From positions 3,658,001-3,722,000 of the forward strand of contig NZ_OY726395.1 in the NCBI RefSeq assembly GCF_963378085.1: a stretch of DNA of 64,000 nt, given 5' to 3'. The position numbers and the translations under genes were made by a program. The DNA comes from Mycolicibacterium sp. MU0050 (GTDB lineage Bacteria > Actinomycetota > Actinomycetes > Mycobacteriales > Mycobacteriaceae). The notes beneath the pieces were generated by a model that was not told the DNA's origin, did not search any database, and saw only the letters and a list, made by a program, of their open reading frames with translations. Numbering within the stretch: position 1 is the stretch's first letter; every line of letters begins with the position of its first letter. Of the stretch, positions 10,968 to 20,658 are shown in pieces.

Positions 10968-13610
10968 ATGACTGGACCAGTGGCACCCGCGCTGACGGTA
11001 CGGTTCGACGGGTCCCAACGGACCTTCGCCGCGGGCAATGATGTGGTGATCGGTCGCGACCTGCGTGCTGACGTGCGCATCGCGCATCCCCTGATCTCGC
11101 GGGCGCACCTTGTCCTGCGCATCGACCGGGGACGCTGGCAGGCGATCGACAACGGCTCGCTCAACGGCATGTACGTACACGGCCGCCGGGTCCCGGCCGT
11201 CGACATCGCCGACGGCATGACGATCAACATCGGCAACCCCGACGGCCCCCTGCTCAGTTTCGAGTTGGGCCGCAACACCGGCTCGGTGGGCACGCCCCCG
11301 CCGACGGCCGCGGTGCCGGTGACGCGCCCACCGTTGGCCACCGGGCCGGGCGGCTACCCGAGCCAGCCCAGCGGGCCGATGTACCCGACCGGCGGCGCCG
11401 CCTACCGGACCGGCGCACCGCCGAGCACTCCCCCGCCGCGGCCGCCGTATCCGACCGGGCCGGGCGCGCAGTCCGGCTACCAGTCGCCGCCCTCGCAGCC
11501 CGTCTACCCGACCAGCGGCACCTACCCGACCGGATATCCGCCCAGCGCGTCGCAGCCGGTGCGCGAGCAGCCGCAGCCCGCGAACCTGCCCACCCAGATG
11601 GGGCCGGCCGCGGCCGCGCCCAAGTCCGCCGACGGCAACCTCGCCACCAGCATGCTCAAGATCCTGCGGCCGGGCCGGGCGCCGGAGGTGCCCGCGGGCG
11701 GGATCAAGATCGGTCGCGCCACCGACAACGACATCGTCATCCCCGACGTGCTGGCCTCCCGCCACCACGCCACCCTGGTCCCGGGTGCGGGCGGCACGCA
11801 GATCGTCGACAACCGCAGCATCAACGGCACGTTCGTCAACGGTCAGCGGGTCGACTCGGCGGTGTTGAACGACGGTGACGTCGTCACCATCGGCAACGTC
11901 GACCTCGTCTTCACCGGCGGCACCCTGGCGCGGCGCTCGGAGACCGAGGCCGCCACCCGCACCGGCGGACTCGAGGTCCGCGGCCTGACCTGGACCATCG
12001 AGAACAACAAGACGCTGCTGAACAACATCTCGATCGACGCGCGCCCCGGCACGCTGACCGCGGTGATCGGGCCGTCGGGCGCGGGCAAGTCGACCTTCGC
12101 CAAGCAGGTGGCGGGCCTGACCCATCCCACCAGCGGGACCGTCACCTTCGAGGGTCACGACATCCACGCCGACTACGCCTCGCTGCGCTCCCGGATCGGC
12201 ATGGTCCCGCAGGACGACGTCGTGCACGGACAGCTGACCGTCGACCAGGCCCTGATGTACGCCGCGGAACTGCGGCTGCCGCCGGACACCACCGAGGCCG
12301 ACCGCGCCCAGGTCGTCACGCAGGTGCTCGAAGAACTCGAGATGACCCAGCACCGCCAGACCCGGGTGGACAAGCTGTCCGGCGGTCAGCGCAAGCGCGC
12401 ATCCGTGGCCCTCGAATTGCTCACCGGCCCATCGCTGTTGATTCTCGACGAGCCGACCTCGGGCCTGGACCCGGCGCTGGACCGTCAGGTCATGACCATG
12501 CTGCGCCAACTGGCCGACGCCGGCCGCGTGGTGCTGGTGGTCACCCACTCCCTGACCTATCTCGATGTCTGTGATCAGGTGCTGCTGCTCGCACCCGGCG
12601 GCAAGACCGCGTTCTACGGCCCGCCGAGTCAGATCGGACCCGAACTCGGGACCACCAACTGGGCCGACATCTTCTCCACGGTGGCCGGCGATCCCGACGC
12701 GGCCCATCATCGCTACCAGCAACGCACCGGTCCGACGCCGGCGCAACCGGCGGCGGCGACGCCCACCGATCTGGGCGCACCGGCGAAGACGAGTCTGCTG
12801 CGGCAGTTCTCCACGATCGCCCGTAGACAGATGCGGCTGATCATCGCCGACCGCGGATATTTCGCCTTCCTGGCGTTGCTGCCGTTCATCATGGGCGTGC
12901 TGTCGCTGTCGGTGCCCGGCGACGTCGGCTTCGGGATACCGGACCCGATGGGTGATGCGCCCAACGAGCCGGGCCAGATCCTGGTGTTGCTCAACGTGGG
13001 CGCCATCTTCATGGGCACCGCGCTCACCATTCGCGACCTCATCGGTGAACGTGCCATCTTCCGCCGCGAGCAGGCGGTCGGATTGTCCACCACCGCCTAC
13101 CTTTTGGCCAAGGTCTGCGTGTACGCGGTGTTCGCCATCGTGCAGTCGACGATCGTCACCGCCATCACGATCATGGGCAAGGGCGCGCCGACCCAGGGGT
13201 CCATCGGCCTCGGCAATCCCACGCTGGATCTGTTCGTGGTGATGGGCGCGACCACGGTGACCTCGGCCATGGTGGGTCTGGCGCTCTCGGCGCTGGCCCG
13301 CACCAGCGAGCAGATCATGCCGCTGCTGGTGGTCGCGGTGATGAGCCAGCTGGTGTTCTCCGGCGGGATGATCCCGGTCACCGACCGGCTGGTCCTCGAT
13401 CAGCTGTCCTGGGTGACCCCGGCCCGGTGGGGCTTCGCGGCCTCGGCGTCGACGGTGGACCTGATCCATCTGGTGCCCGGCCCGCTGACGCCCAAGGACG
13501 CGCTGTGGGAGCACAACTCGTCGACCTGGTTCTTCGACATGGCCATGCTGGCCCTGCTCAGCCTGGCTTACATGGCGTTCGTGCGGTGGAAGATCCGGCT
13601 CAAGGCCTGA
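10968..13610 (+). CDS. ABC transporter with two FHA domains (Rv1747-like)
   Basis: One polypeptide of about 880 residues. FHA1 (about 8-97, GRD...SRAH...N) is followed by a Pro/Tyr-rich linker (about 100-205) and FHA2 (about 230-325, GRATDND...SRHHA...NGTFVNG). The ABC domain follows, with Walker A GPSGAGKS near 368-375, LSGGQ near 470 and LDEPTSGLD near 493. An ABC-2-type membrane domain has six hydrophobic segments (about 640-878). Rv1747 has the same order and is phosphorylated by PknF; its FHA domains bind phosphothreonine. The exported substrate is unproven (lipo-oligosaccharide has been proposed). ATG 10968 was preferred over a TTG nine bases upstream. Confidence 0.92.
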   Translation: MTGPVAPALTVRFDGSQRTFAAGNDVVIGRDLRADVRIAHPLISRAHLVLRIDRGRWQAIDNGSLNGMYVHGRRVPAVDIADGMTINIGNPDGPLLSFELGRNTGSVGTPPPTAAVPVTRPPLATGPGGYPSQPSGPMYPTGGAAYRTGAPPSTPPPRPPYPTGPGAQSGYQSPPSQPVYPTSGTYPTGYPPSASQPVREQPQPANLPTQMGPAAAAPKSADGNLATSMLKILRPGRAPEVPAGGIKIGRATDNDIVIPDVLASRHHATLVPGAGGTQIVDNRSINGTFVNGQRVDSAVLNDGDVVTIGNVDLVFTGGTLARRSETEAATRTGGLEVRGLTWTIENNKTLLNNISIDARPGTLTAVIGPSGAGKSTFAKQVAGLTHPTSGTVTFEGHDIHADYASLRSRIGMVPQDDVVHGQLTVDQALMYAAELRLPPDTTEADRAQVVTQVLEELEMTQHRQTRVDKLSGGQRKRASVALELLTGPSLLILDEPTSGLDPALDRQVMTMLRQLADAGRVVLVVTHSLTYLDVCDQVLLLAPGGKTAFYGPPSQIGPELGTTNWADIFSTVAGDPDAAHHRYQQRTGPTPAQPAAATPTDLGAPAKTSLLRQFSTIARRQMRLIIADRGYFAFLALLPFIMGVLSLSVPGDVGFGIPDPMGDAPNEPGQILVLLNVGAIFMGTALTIRDLIGERAIFRREQAVGLSTTAYLLAKVCVYAVFAIVQSTIVTAITIMGKGAPTQGSIGLGNPTLDLFVVMGATTVTSAMVGLALSALARTSEQIMPLLVVAVMSQLVFSGGMIPVTDRLVLDQLSWVTPARWGFAASASTVDLIHLVPGPLTPKDALWEHNSSTWFFDMAMLALLSLAYMAFVRWKIRLKA

Positions 13611-13631
13611 TCCGCAGAGCCCACCCGCCCA

Positions 13632-13692
13632 GAGTTGGGTTGTTGCACCCGTTTCGCGATCACCCCCCGCGAACATGCAACGCTCGGCGAGG
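13632..13692. repeat. Hairpin repeat, copy A
   Basis: A 61-bp element between the ABC gene and the SnoaL gene. GTTGCA (13642-13647) pairs with TGCAAC (13676-13681), with an inner GTT.CGCG/CGCGAAC stem. It shares the same start (GAGTT), TGTTG, GTTTC, CCCGCG and terminal CTCGGCGAGG with copy B at 14158-14218 in the same orientation (roughly two-thirds identity by eye). It may act as a terminator for the ABC gene or be a dispersed intergenic repeat. Confidence 0.5.
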
Positions 13693-13737
13693 CCGCTGCT
13701 TGACATCAAGCATTGTTGAGGTTCGACACTGGCCCGG

Positions 13738-14136
13738 ATGAACACAACGGACGAGCAACACATCAGGGACCTCATCGCCGCGACCACCGAGCTATGGATC
13801 GCACACGACATGCCGGGCTGGGGTCGGCACTTCACCGAAGACGCAGACTTTGTCAGCCACGCCGGCCAGTGGTGGACGTCGCGCCACGACAACGTCGAAG
13901 GTCACCTCGACATCCCCGACAGCGTCGTCCCGCAGAAGCGCAATTACGTACAACGGGTCGAGTCCATCGCCGAAGTGGCAGCCGGGGTGGCGTTGGTACA
14001 CACCCGTTGGGACTGGCCGGACCATCGCTCCCCCGGCTCAGAGGCGCAGGACCGGGCCGGCATCATCAGCTACGTCGTCGTGCGCAGGGACGACCGCTGG
14101 CGGATCCGGGCAGCCCACAACACCAGGATCAGCTAG
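13738..14136 (+). CDS. SnoaL/NTF2-like small protein
   Basis: A 132-residue protein with the SgcJ/EcaC (DUF4440, NTF2-like) pattern: N-terminal helix IRDLIAATTELWIAHD, FTEDADFVSHAGQWW, and a terminal beta-strand pair ISYVVVRRDDRWRIRAAHNT. Such cone-shaped folds serve as small-molecule isomerases, cyclases or binding proteins; no catalytic assignment is possible. It converges on mfpA and lies between two copies of a hairpin repeat. Rv3360 occupies the same place beside mfpA in M. tuberculosis; whether it is an orthologue needs alignment. Confidence 0.8.
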   Translation: MNTTDEQHIRDLIAATTELWIAHDMPGWGRHFTEDADFVSHAGQWWTSRHDNVEGHLDIPDSVVPQKRNYVQRVESIAEVAAGVALVHTRWDWPDHRSPGSEAQDRAGIISYVVVRRDDRWRIRAAHNTRIS

Positions 14137-14157
14137 TCCCCGCACATCCCACGCCGA

Positions 14158-14218
14158 GAGTTCGCCTGTTGTATGCGTTTCCCGAGTAGCCCCGCGGACA
14201 GGTCAGCTCTCGGCGAGG
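14158..14218. repeat. Hairpin repeat, copy B
   Basis: Second copy of the 61-bp element, same orientation as copy A. GAGAG (14156-14160) pairs with CTCTC (14207-14211), and CCTGT (14165-14169) with ACAGG (14198-14202). It lies between convergent SnoaL and mfpA genes and overlaps the last codons of mfpA, so it could work as a two-way terminator. Confidence 0.5.
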
Positions 14219-14751
14219 GTCAGCCCGTGGGCCGCCGCGAAGGCCAGCGCCTGCGGCACGTCGATCTTGGCCCCGCGCAGACCCGCGGTGGTCCACAACG
14301 TCGGATCGATCCGGGCCCCGCGCAGGTCGGCCTCGTCCAGGCGCGTCCCCTGGGTGCGCACACCGGACAGGTCCGCCCCGCGCAGCACGGCCTTGCGCAG
14401 GTCGGCGTCCACCAGGGAGGCCTCCCGGAGCCGGCAGCCGGACAGGTCCACGCCGCGCAGGTCGGCCCCGCCCAGCACGGCCAGGGAGAAATCGACCTCG
14501 TCGAAGGTCGCCGGCCGCAGCCGGCAGTTCAGGAACACCGAACCCATCATGCTGCAGTTGCGAAACGTGCTGTGCCACAGGGTTGCCCGCTCAAAGCGAC
14601 AGTTCCGGAACGCGGAGCCGGCGTGCGTCGACTCGGACAGGTTCACCCCGCTGAAGTCGCAGCTGTCGAACACCACCCGCTCGGTGCTCAGGCCGGCGAG
14701 ATCCTCGTCCCGGAAGTCCTGCTCACTGAACTCCCGGTCGGCCCAGATCAC
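14203..14751 (-). CDS. mfpA: Pentapeptide-repeat protein MfpA
   Basis: A 182-residue right-handed quadrilateral beta-helix protein. From about residue 8 to 170 the sequence is almost entirely A(D/N)LXX-type pentapeptides (for example DFRDEDLAG, ADLRKAVLRGADLSG). In mycobacteria MfpA mimics B-form DNA and binds DNA gyrase; it affects fluoroquinolone susceptibility. It is the last gene of a five-gene conservon, overlapping the GTPase gene by 4 bp (ATGA). M. tuberculosis MfpA (Rv3361c) is similar in length and place. The C-terminal LTLAES part carries part of hairpin repeat B. Confidence 0.95.
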   Translation of the reverse strand: MIWADREFSEQDFRDEDLAGLSTERVVFDSCDFSGVNLSESTHAGSAFRNCRFERATLWHSTFRNCSMMGSVFLNCRLRPATFDEVDFSLAVLGGADLRGVDLSGCRLREASLVDADLRKAVLRGADLSGVRTQGTRLDEADLRGARIDPTLWTTAGLRGAKIDVPQALAFAAAHGLTLAES

Positions 14752-15326
14752 CCGGTGGCCGTCAGCGATTCCAGCGCGTACTCGCTGACGGCGATCAGCG
14801 CGTTCTTCGCCGAGGTGCGGTCGCGGGCGTCCACCGTGATCACCGGCACCCGCTCCGAGAGCGCCAACGCCTCCCGCACCTCCTCCACGGGGAAGCGTTG
14901 GGAGCCCTCGAACTCGTTGACCGCGATGATGAACGGGATCTTGCGGTTCTCGAAGAAGTCGATGGGGGCAAAGCTGTCCTCCAGCCGGCGGGTGTCCACC
15001 AGCACGATCGCGCCGATGGCGCCGTGCACCAGGTCATCCCACATGAACCAGAACCGGCGCTGCCCGGGTGTGCCGAACAGATACAGCACCAGGTCTTCGT
15101 CCAGCGTGATGCGGCCGAAGTCCATGGCCACGGTGGTGGTGGCCTTGCTCGGCGTGGCCTCCAGCCCGTCGACGCCGGCCGACGCGGTGGTCACCATCGC
15201 CTCGGTGCGCAGCGGCATGATCTCGGAAACCGAGCCCACGAAGGTGGTCTTACCGACGCCGAACCCGCCCGCGATGACGATCTTGGTCGATACAGCATCA
15301 CGCCTCTCAGAGTGCGCGTAGCCCAC
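14748..15326 (-). CDS. mfpB: Conservon small GTPase MfpB
   Basis: A Ras-like GTPase of the prokaryotic conservon (CvnD/DUF2075-adjacent ATP/GTP-binding) type, 192 residues. The P-loop GGFGVGKTT is at 20-28, a switch/G3-like LYLFGTPGQ follows near 83-91, and the NEFEG G4-like motif near 136. MfpB is reported to modulate the MfpA-gyrase interaction. The gene overlaps DUF742 upstream by 20 bp and mfpA downstream by 4 bp, so the operon is translationally tight. An alternative start at STKIVIAGG would shorten the N-terminus by about 12 residues. Confidence 0.93.
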   Translation of the reverse strand: MGYAHSERRDAVSTKIVIAGGFGVGKTTFVGSVSEIMPLRTEAMVTTASAGVDGLEATPSKATTTVAMDFGRITLDEDLVLYLFGTPGQRRFWFMWDDLVHGAIGAIVLVDTRRLEDSFAPIDFFENRKIPFIIAVNEFEGSQRFPVEEVREALALSERVPVITVDARDRTSAKNALIAVSEYALESLTATG

Positions 15327-15696
15327 GGAGGGTCCTTCCTATCAATTCGCGTCGTTCGTCGTATGTCGAGCGGTCGGTCAGAGTGGCGTGAACTTGAAGA
15401 TAGCCCGAGGTCACCAGATCGCCGACGAGGACACGGGCCACCCCGAGCGGAACATCCAACAACGCTGAGATCTCCGCCACTGACGGGCTTTTGGTGCACA
15501 GCGTCACAATCCGACCGCGCATGTCGTTGGGCGGCCAGCGGTGGTGCAGCGCCGACTCCAGCGTGCGGATCGGCGCCTCCAGCGACAGTTCCACCGAGGT
15601 CTCGGTGCGGCCCGCGGTCAGCATGTACGGCCGCACGAGGCTCGCCTCGCGCGCCGGCACCGACCGTTCGAACATATTCATTCCAGTCTCGATCAC
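15307..15696 (-). CDS. mfpC: DUF742 protein MfpC
   Basis: A 129-residue DUF742 protein. The family-typical [13 protein letters not shown] start (residues 19-31), a winged-helix-like middle ([28 protein letters not shown]) and a terminal [12 protein letters not shown] are all present. DUF742 proteins sit between the roadblock protein and the GTPase in actinobacterial conservons and are thought to be adaptor or regulator components. It overlaps the roadblock gene by 4 bp and the GTPase gene by 20 bp. Confidence 0.92.
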   Translation of the reverse strand: MIETGMNMFERSVPAREASLVRPYMLTAGRTETSVELSLEAPIRTLESALHHRWPPNDMRGRIVTLCTKSPSVAEISALLDVPLGVARVLVGDLVTSGYLQVHATLTDRSTYDERRELIGRTLRGLRAL

Positions 15697-16112
15697 ATGC
15701 GCTGGGGCGCACGGCGGCGAGTGGACTGCACCGTGGCGCCCACCCGTTCCACCAGAATCGCCATCTCGTAACCAACTTGGCCGATATCACAGGACTTGGA
15801 CGCCAGGGTCGCGAGTTGACTGCCGTCGCCGACCTGCATGATCAGCACGTACCCGTGATCCATCTCCACCACCGACTGCAGCACCCGCCCGCCGTCGAAA
15901 AGCTGTGCGGCACCGGCCGACAGGCTGGCCAGGCCGGAGGTGACGGCGGCGAGTTGATCGGCCCGCTCGGGTGGTAGATGCTCGCTGGCTGCGATCAGCA
16001 GACCGTCGACCGACACCAGGACGGCGTGGGCGACGCCGGGCACGTCACGCGCGAACTTCGAGACCAACCAATCCAGCGGGTTCTCATGCTGTGAACCTTG
16101 CGGGTAAGTCAT
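15693..16112 (-). CDS. mfpD: Roadblock/LC7-domain protein MfpD
   Basis: A 139-residue roadblock/LC7 protein with [31 protein letters not shown] at its N-terminal half and the dimerising beta-strands through [24 protein letters not shown]. Roadblock proteins usually act as scaffolds or GTPase-activating partners of the neighbouring small GTPase. The M. tuberculosis counterpart is Rv3364c. It overlaps the sensor-kinase gene by 4 bp. Confidence 0.93.
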   Translation of the reverse strand: MTYPQGSQHENPLDWLVSKFARDVPGVAHAVLVSVDGLLIAASEHLPPERADQLAAVTSGLASLSAGAAQLFDGGRVLQSVVEMDHGYVLIMQVGDGSQLATLASKSCDIGQVGYEMAILVERVGATVQSTRRRAPQRM

Positions 16113-19100
16113 TGCTCATCGAGTCCTTGAGTTGTGTTGCGGGCGTGCGAGCGTGCGGCGCGCACACCGCCGAAATGATTGCTCATCGAGGCGCGGATCG
16201 CCTGCGGATCGCGCCCCGGGTGACTGTCGTTCGATTCTGCGTCGGCCTTGCTGTCCTCTGCTTCCTCCTGCGCCTGGTCGGCCTGCCCGGGCGGGGTGGC
16301 ACCACCGGGGATCAGCCGGGCGCCGGGCGCACGCACCGGCAGACCTTGCCCGGTGCGCTTTTCGATCGGCACGTTCTCGGCATCGGCGGCCGCCGCCCAG
16401 CCGTTGTCCCACACCGACTTCCAGTCCTGGGGCACCGCCAGCTGCTGCACCTCGGCCGGATCGAGCCATTCCGAGACCATGTTCTGATAGATCAGGTCCA
16501 CCGATCCCACCGGGATCGGCCCCGTGACCGGGGCCATCTCGTCGGCCAACCGATCCATGTCGGACAGGTCGATCGAGCCCGTACCGGCGGTGTCTTCGGC
16601 CTCTCGGGCCCCTTCGACCTCCGGGGCCTCCACAGCCTCGGGGACGTCCCCAGCCTCGTCGGCCGCCGGAGCCGCTGCCTCCTGCGCCGGTGCCACGTCG
16701 TCGGCGGCGTCGGCCTCCGGCCCGTCGGCGGCGACGGGCTCCTCGGATTCCGTGTCGTCGACGATCAGTTCCGGCGCGTCCTCGTCGAGGTCGTCGTCGA
16801 GGACCTCCTCGAGCGCCTCGTCCAGCGCCTCCGGTTCCGGCGGCGGCTGCTGCCGGGCCCGCCGCCGCGAGGCGAAAAAGCCCGCGGTGTTGGACGGGGC
16901 CTCGACCGGTGCCGGCTCGGGTGAGTCGGACGCGCTGGTCCACCACTCCTCGGCCGGGCGGGCCGGCTGGTCCGCCCCGACCTCGGTGAACAGGTGGTCG
17001 CGGGGCGTGGCGATGGCGCTGGAACCGGGAGTGCGCCGCGGCAACACCGACACCGACGCCTCCCCGTCCGCCGGTTCGCTGTCGGGTTCGTAGCGGATGT
17101 CGAAGTCGTCGTCCGGCGCCGGTTCGGCCGCCGCGGCCGGCTCGGTGACGGGCTCGGGCACCTCGGGTTCGACGGCCTCCGGCACCTCCGGCTCGACGGC
17201 CTCCGGCACCTCCGGCGCGATGGCCTCGGCCTGCACCGCCACGGCGGGCTGGTCCTCGGGGTCGGCGAACGCGCCGAAGTCGGCGAACGGCGCGGGTTCG
17301 GTGGCCCGGGGCGCCGGGGCGTAGCCGTCGAGCAGTTCGGGCGGCAGATACACCTGCGCGATGGTTCCCGTGCCGGTGGCGCCCGGCAGCAACCGCACCG
17401 TCATGCCGTGCTGGCGCGCCAGCCGGCCGACCACGAACAGGCCCATGTGCCGGGTGTTGTCGGGGGTCACCTCGCCGCCGGCGTTGAGCCGCATGTTCGC
17501 GATGCGCAGGTCGGCGTCGGTCATGCCGAGCCCGGCGTCGTTGATGTCGATCAGGACACCGGAATCGCTGGTCTGCACGGCGGTCACCCGCACCCGCGAC
17601 GTCGGCGGCGAGTACTGCAGCGCGTTGTCGATCAGTTCGGCGAGCAGGTGCACCGAATCGCCCGCCGCGGCGGCGATCACCGAGCAGTCCGGCACCATCC
17701 CGGTCTCGACCCGCTGATAGTCCTCGACCTCGCTGGCCGCGGCGTTGATCAGGGAGTTCAGCGGGACCGGCTGCCCCTGTTCCCGGCCGACCTGCGCGCC
17801 GGCGAGCACCAGCAGGTTGGCGCCATTGCGCCGCATCCGGGTGGCGAGGTGGTCGAGCCGGAACAGGCTGTCGAGCCGCTCCGGGTCTTCCTCGTTGCGC
17901 TCCAGGCGGTCGATCAGCGACAGCTGCTGGTCCACCAGCGTCTTGTTGCGCCGCGACAACGTCTCGAACATGTCGTTGACCATCACCCGTAGCCGCGCCT
18001 CGTCGCCGGCCAGCAGCAGCGCCTGGGTGTGCAGTTCGTCGACGGCGTGGGCGAGCTGGCCCACTTCCTCGGTCGTGTAGATGGGCAGCGGGTCGGGCTC
18101 GCGCTCGTCACCGGCCTTGACCCGCTCGACCCCGGCGGCGAGATCCTCGTGCGCGATCTTGAGTGCACCGTCGCGCAGCGTGCGCAGGGGGCGGATCAAC
18201 GACCGCGCCACCCACCACACGATGAGCAGCGCGACCAGGATGGCGGCGACCACCAGGACCGCATCGCGGATCGCGTCGTTGCGCTGTGCGTCGGCGGCCC
18301 CGTCGACCGTGGCGATCATGGCGGGCGTGACGTTGTCGATCACGTCCCGGGCGATCGCGTCGGTGGCGTCCAGCGAGGTGAGCATCGTCTGGCTGCCGAC
18401 CACCGGCACCGCCGGATCGGCCATCATCGACAGCCGCAGCACCATCTGACGGCGCAACTCCGCGGCCTCTTCGGAGTTGTTGCCCAGCAGCGCGGACACC
18501 CCGGTGACGTTGGACGGTTCGGTCCCGGCCAGCGCGATCATCGAGGACCGCACGTAGGGCTCGGGCAGTTCGGCTCCGCGTTGGACCAGCAGGCGCTGGA
18601 TCATCATCTGCCCGTGCGTGCCGACCGCACGCGCCAACCCGTCGGCCTGGCGGCGCACCGCGGCGTCCTCGACGCCCACCGACCCGGTGATCGCGGTCTC
18701 GGAGCTCAGCAGCAGCGGCGCGAAATCGGTGACCCGTCCCGGTAGCTCGGCGGGACTGGGCCCGGCGTTGGCGACCAGTTCCTGGCCCTGCTCGGTCAGC
18801 GTGGTGACGGCCTGGCGGACCTCGTCGCTGATGTCGTCGTCGGTCTGGGCCAGCAGTTCCGCGCGGCGGGCCTCGAAGTTGGCCTGGACTTCCTCGGAGG
18901 CCGCCATCGACGGGACCGTGAACAGCGCCTCCTCCAGCGCGCTCATGTAGTCGATGATGGCGGGCACCAATTCCGCGCGGTCAGCGGCCAAGCGCAGGTC
19001 GCGGGCCTCGGTGAAGCTGGAGTAGATGCGGAATCCGCCGAACACCGCTGCCAGCAGCAGCGGCAGCAACGCGATGGCGAAGACCTTCCAGCGCACCGGC

Positions 19101-19249
19101 CAGTTCTGCGGCGAGAAGCGGCCGGGCCGTTTCGCCGGCGCCGCCTCGGTGGACGGCTCCGCCTCCGCCGCGAAGGGGTCGGCGGGCAGCGCGTCAAGAT
19201 CTGACCCCAGGGGTTCGTTGAACGCCGGGGGCTTGTCGAACATGGTCAC
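16109..19249 (-). CDS. mfpE: Conservon sensor histidine kinase-like protein MfpE
   Basis: A 1046-residue membrane sensor that heads the mfp conservon. TM1 is at about 55-77. An extracytoplasmic nitrate/nitrite-sensor (NIT)-like domain covers about 80-325, TM2 about 328-350, then a HAMP-like segment, a DHp-like helix with [13 protein letters not shown], and a HATPase_c domain ([13 protein letters not shown]-box, [23 protein letters not shown]). The last 350 residues are acidic and Pro/Ala/Glu-rich, with tandem VPEAVEPE units, and look disordered. No response regulator is nearby; signalling probably goes to the roadblock/GTPase partners. GTG 19249 or ATG 19243 could start translation. Confidence 0.92.
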   Translation of the reverse strand: MTMFDKPPAFNEPLGSDLDALPADPFAAEAEPSTEAAPAKRPGRFSPQNWPVRWKVFAIALLPLLLAAVFGGFRIYSSFTEARDLRLAADRAELVPAIIDYMSALEEALFTVPSMAASEEVQANFEARRAELLAQTDDDISDEVRQAVTTLTEQGQELVANAGPSPAELPGRVTDFAPLLLSSETAITGSVGVEDAAVRRQADGLARAVGTHGQMMIQRLLVQRGAELPEPYVRSSMIALAGTEPSNVTGVSALLGNNSEEAAELRRQMVLRLSMMADPAVPVVGSQTMLTSLDATDAIARDVIDNVTPAMIATVDGAADAQRNDAIRDAVLVVAAILVALLIVWWVARSLIRPLRTLRDGALKIAHEDLAAGVERVKAGDEREPDPLPIYTTEEVGQLAHAVDELHTQALLLAGDEARLRVMVNDMFETLSRRNKTLVDQQLSLIDRLERNEEDPERLDSLFRLDHLATRMRRNGANLLVLAGAQVGREQGQPVPLNSLINAAASEVEDYQRVETGMVPDCSVIAAAAGDSVHLLAELIDNALQYSPPTSRVRVTAVQTSDSGVLIDINDAGLGMTDADLRIANMRLNAGGEVTPDNTRHMGLFVVGRLARQHGMTVRLLPGATGTGTIAQVYLPPELLDGYAPAPRATEPAPFADFGAFADPEDQPAVAVQAEAIAPEVPEAVEPEVPEAVEPEVPEPVTEPAAAAEPAPDDDFDIRYEPDSEPADGEASVSVLPRRTPGSSAIATPRDHLFTEVGADQPARPAEEWWTSASDSPEPAPVEAPSNTAGFFASRRRARQQPPPEPEALDEALEEVLDDDLDEDAPELIVDDTESEEPVAADGPEADAADDVAPAQEAAAPAADEAGDVPEAVEAPEVEGAREAEDTAGTGSIDLSDMDRLADEMAPVTGPIPVGSVDLIYQNMVSEWLDPAEVQQLAVPQDWKSVWDNGWAAAADAENVPIEKRTGQGLPVRAPGARLIPGGATPPGQADQAQEEAEDSKADAESNDSHPGRDPQAIRASMSNHFGGVRAARSHARNTTQGLDEQ

Positions 19250-19510
19250 CGGGCAGCGCCCCCCGCCGATGCCGGGCTCGCCCCACTCGCGATCGCACCG
19301 CTGTTATTCAGTGTTTCCGCCTTCATCCGACTTCCCGCTCATTTCGACCCGGGCACGGTGTTGGCGGCCGGGCGTAATTCGCATGGCAATTGCAGAAGTA
19401 TGACAGTCCCCAGCAGGGTGTTCCAACGTTCTCACCGAACGGAGCGGCCACGACGGCCCTGGTAGACAATGTCGGGCAAACTCGCAACAGCACCGAAGGG
19501 AAGCCGTCCA

Positions 19511-19975
19511 ATGTTCGCGTTGCTGTTCTACTCGCCGCGCATTGCGCCCAATACCGGCAACGCGATCCGGATGGTCTCCGGCACCGGCGCCGATCTGCAT
19601 TTGGTCGAGCCTTTGGGCTTTGACCTGTCCGAACCCAAGCTGCGGCGCGCCGGACTGGACTACCACGACTTGGCGTCGGTGTCGGTCCACGCATCGCTGG
19701 CGGCGGCTTGGGACGTGCTGATGCCGGCGCGGGTGTACGCATTCACGGCGCATGCCGAGACGTCTTTCGCCGACATTAGCTACCGTTCTGGCGACGTGCT
19801 GATGTTCGGCCCGGAACCCACCGGGTTGGACGCGCAGACCCTTGCCGATCCGCACATCACCGCTACGGTGCGCATCCCCATGCTGGCCGGACGACGGTCG
19901 ATGAACCTGTCCAACGCCGCCGCCGTTGCGGTTTACGAAGCGTGGCGGCAGAACGGCTTCGCCGGCGCCGAGTAG
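19511..19975 (+). CDS. tRNA (cytidine/uridine-2'-O-)-methyltransferase, TrmL/SpoU type
   Basis: A minimal SPOUT methylase of 154 residues. The start FALLFYSPRIAPNTGNAIRM and the knotted SAM site (LMFGPEPTGL near 108-117, IPMLAGRRSMNLSNAAAVAVYE near 127-148) are typical of TrmL, which 2'-O-methylates the wobble base of leucine tRNAs. The ATG at 19511 has AAGGGAAG 8 nt upstream; upstream in-frame codons lack family similarity. It is divergent from mfpE across 260 bp. Rv3366 (spoU) is at the same place in M. tuberculosis. Confidence 0.93.
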   Translation: MFALLFYSPRIAPNTGNAIRMVSGTGADLHLVEPLGFDLSEPKLRRAGLDYHDLASVSVHASLAAAWDVLMPARVYAFTAHAETSFADISYRSGDVLMFGPEPTGLDAQTLADPHITATVRIPMLAGRRSMNLSNAAAVAVYEAWRQNGFAGAE

Positions 19976-19991
19976 CCCCGGCGCCGGGCGC

Positions 19992-20633
19992 TCACCAGCT
20001 GTCCCAGTGCGTCAACTGCTCGGCCGGCAGCCGCTGGGCGCGCTTGAACTCGGTGCCCTTGGTATAGGCGATGGGGAACAGTCCCCCTTGCGCGTACTGG
20101 TCGAACGGAATCCCCAGGAGCTCGGCGGCCTGCTTCTCCCCGTCGCCGATCAGGTGCAGCGTGGTCCACGCCGAGCCCAGACCCCGCGAACGCAACGCCA
20201 GCATGAAGCTCCACACCGCGGGCAGCAGGGAGCCCCAGAACGGCGCGCTCATCCCGGCCGGCGCCCCGTCGGGTCGGCCCTCCAGGCACGGGATCATCAG
20301 CACCGGCGCCTTCTCGAAGTTCTCGTTGAGGTACTTGGCCGAGCTCTGCACGGCGTCGAGTTGTTGGTCCCGGATGTCCCCGCGCTCGGGCTTGGGCAGG
20401 TCCAGGTAGGGGGTCGCGTTGCTGCGGTAGATGTCGGCGAGCGCCTTCTTCTTCGCCGCGTCCTCGACGAACACCCACTGCCAGCCCTGCGCGTTGGAGC
20501 CGGTGGGCGCCTGCAGCGCCAGCTCCAGGCACTCCATGATCACGTCGCGGGGTACGGGCTTGTCGAAGTCGAGCCGCTTACGGACCGAGCGCGTGGTGGT
20601 CAGGACTTCGTCGAAGGACAGGTTCAGGGACAT
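19992..20633 (-). CDS. FMN-dependent nitroreductase (Rv3368c-like)
   Basis: A 213-residue nitroreductase-fold protein. It has RSVRKRLDFDKPV for FMN phosphate binding, LALQAPTGSNAQGWQWVFV near 40-58, and GLGSAWTTLHL with the C-terminal helical tail LPAEQLTHWDSW. It is probably a soluble dimer using NAD(P)H. The start was set at ATG 20633 (MSLNLSFDEV) because the extra N-terminal frame up to 20813 lies inside the neighbouring peptidase gene. Context matches Rv3368c. The natural substrate is not known. Confidence 0.92.
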   Translation of the reverse strand: MSLNLSFDEVLTTTRSVRKRLDFDKPVPRDVIMECLELALQAPTGSNAQGWQWVFVEDAAKKKALADIYRSNATPYLDLPKPERGDIRDQQLDAVQSSAKYLNENFEKAPVLMIPCLEGRPDGAPAGMSAPFWGSLLPAVWSFMLALRSRGLGSAWTTLHLIGDGEKQAAELLGIPFDQYAQGGLFPIAYTKGTEFKRAQRLPAEQLTHWDSW

Positions 20634-20658
20634 GCTTCCGAGACTAATGGCTGCGGGG

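Noticed and set aside
10953..13892. 979-codon reverse frame opposite the ABC transporter
   Set aside because: Composition (His/Arg/Gly/Val) is that of an antisense shadow; no domain and the sense frame has FHA and ABC motifs.
17140..17215. DNA repeat in mfpE
   Set aside because: It encodes the VPEAVEPE tandem units of the protein tail, not a separate element.
19243..19255. LexA-like half-site ATGTTCGAC at mfpE start
   Set aside because: Only one arm is present and the sequence is coding (Met-Phe-Asp).
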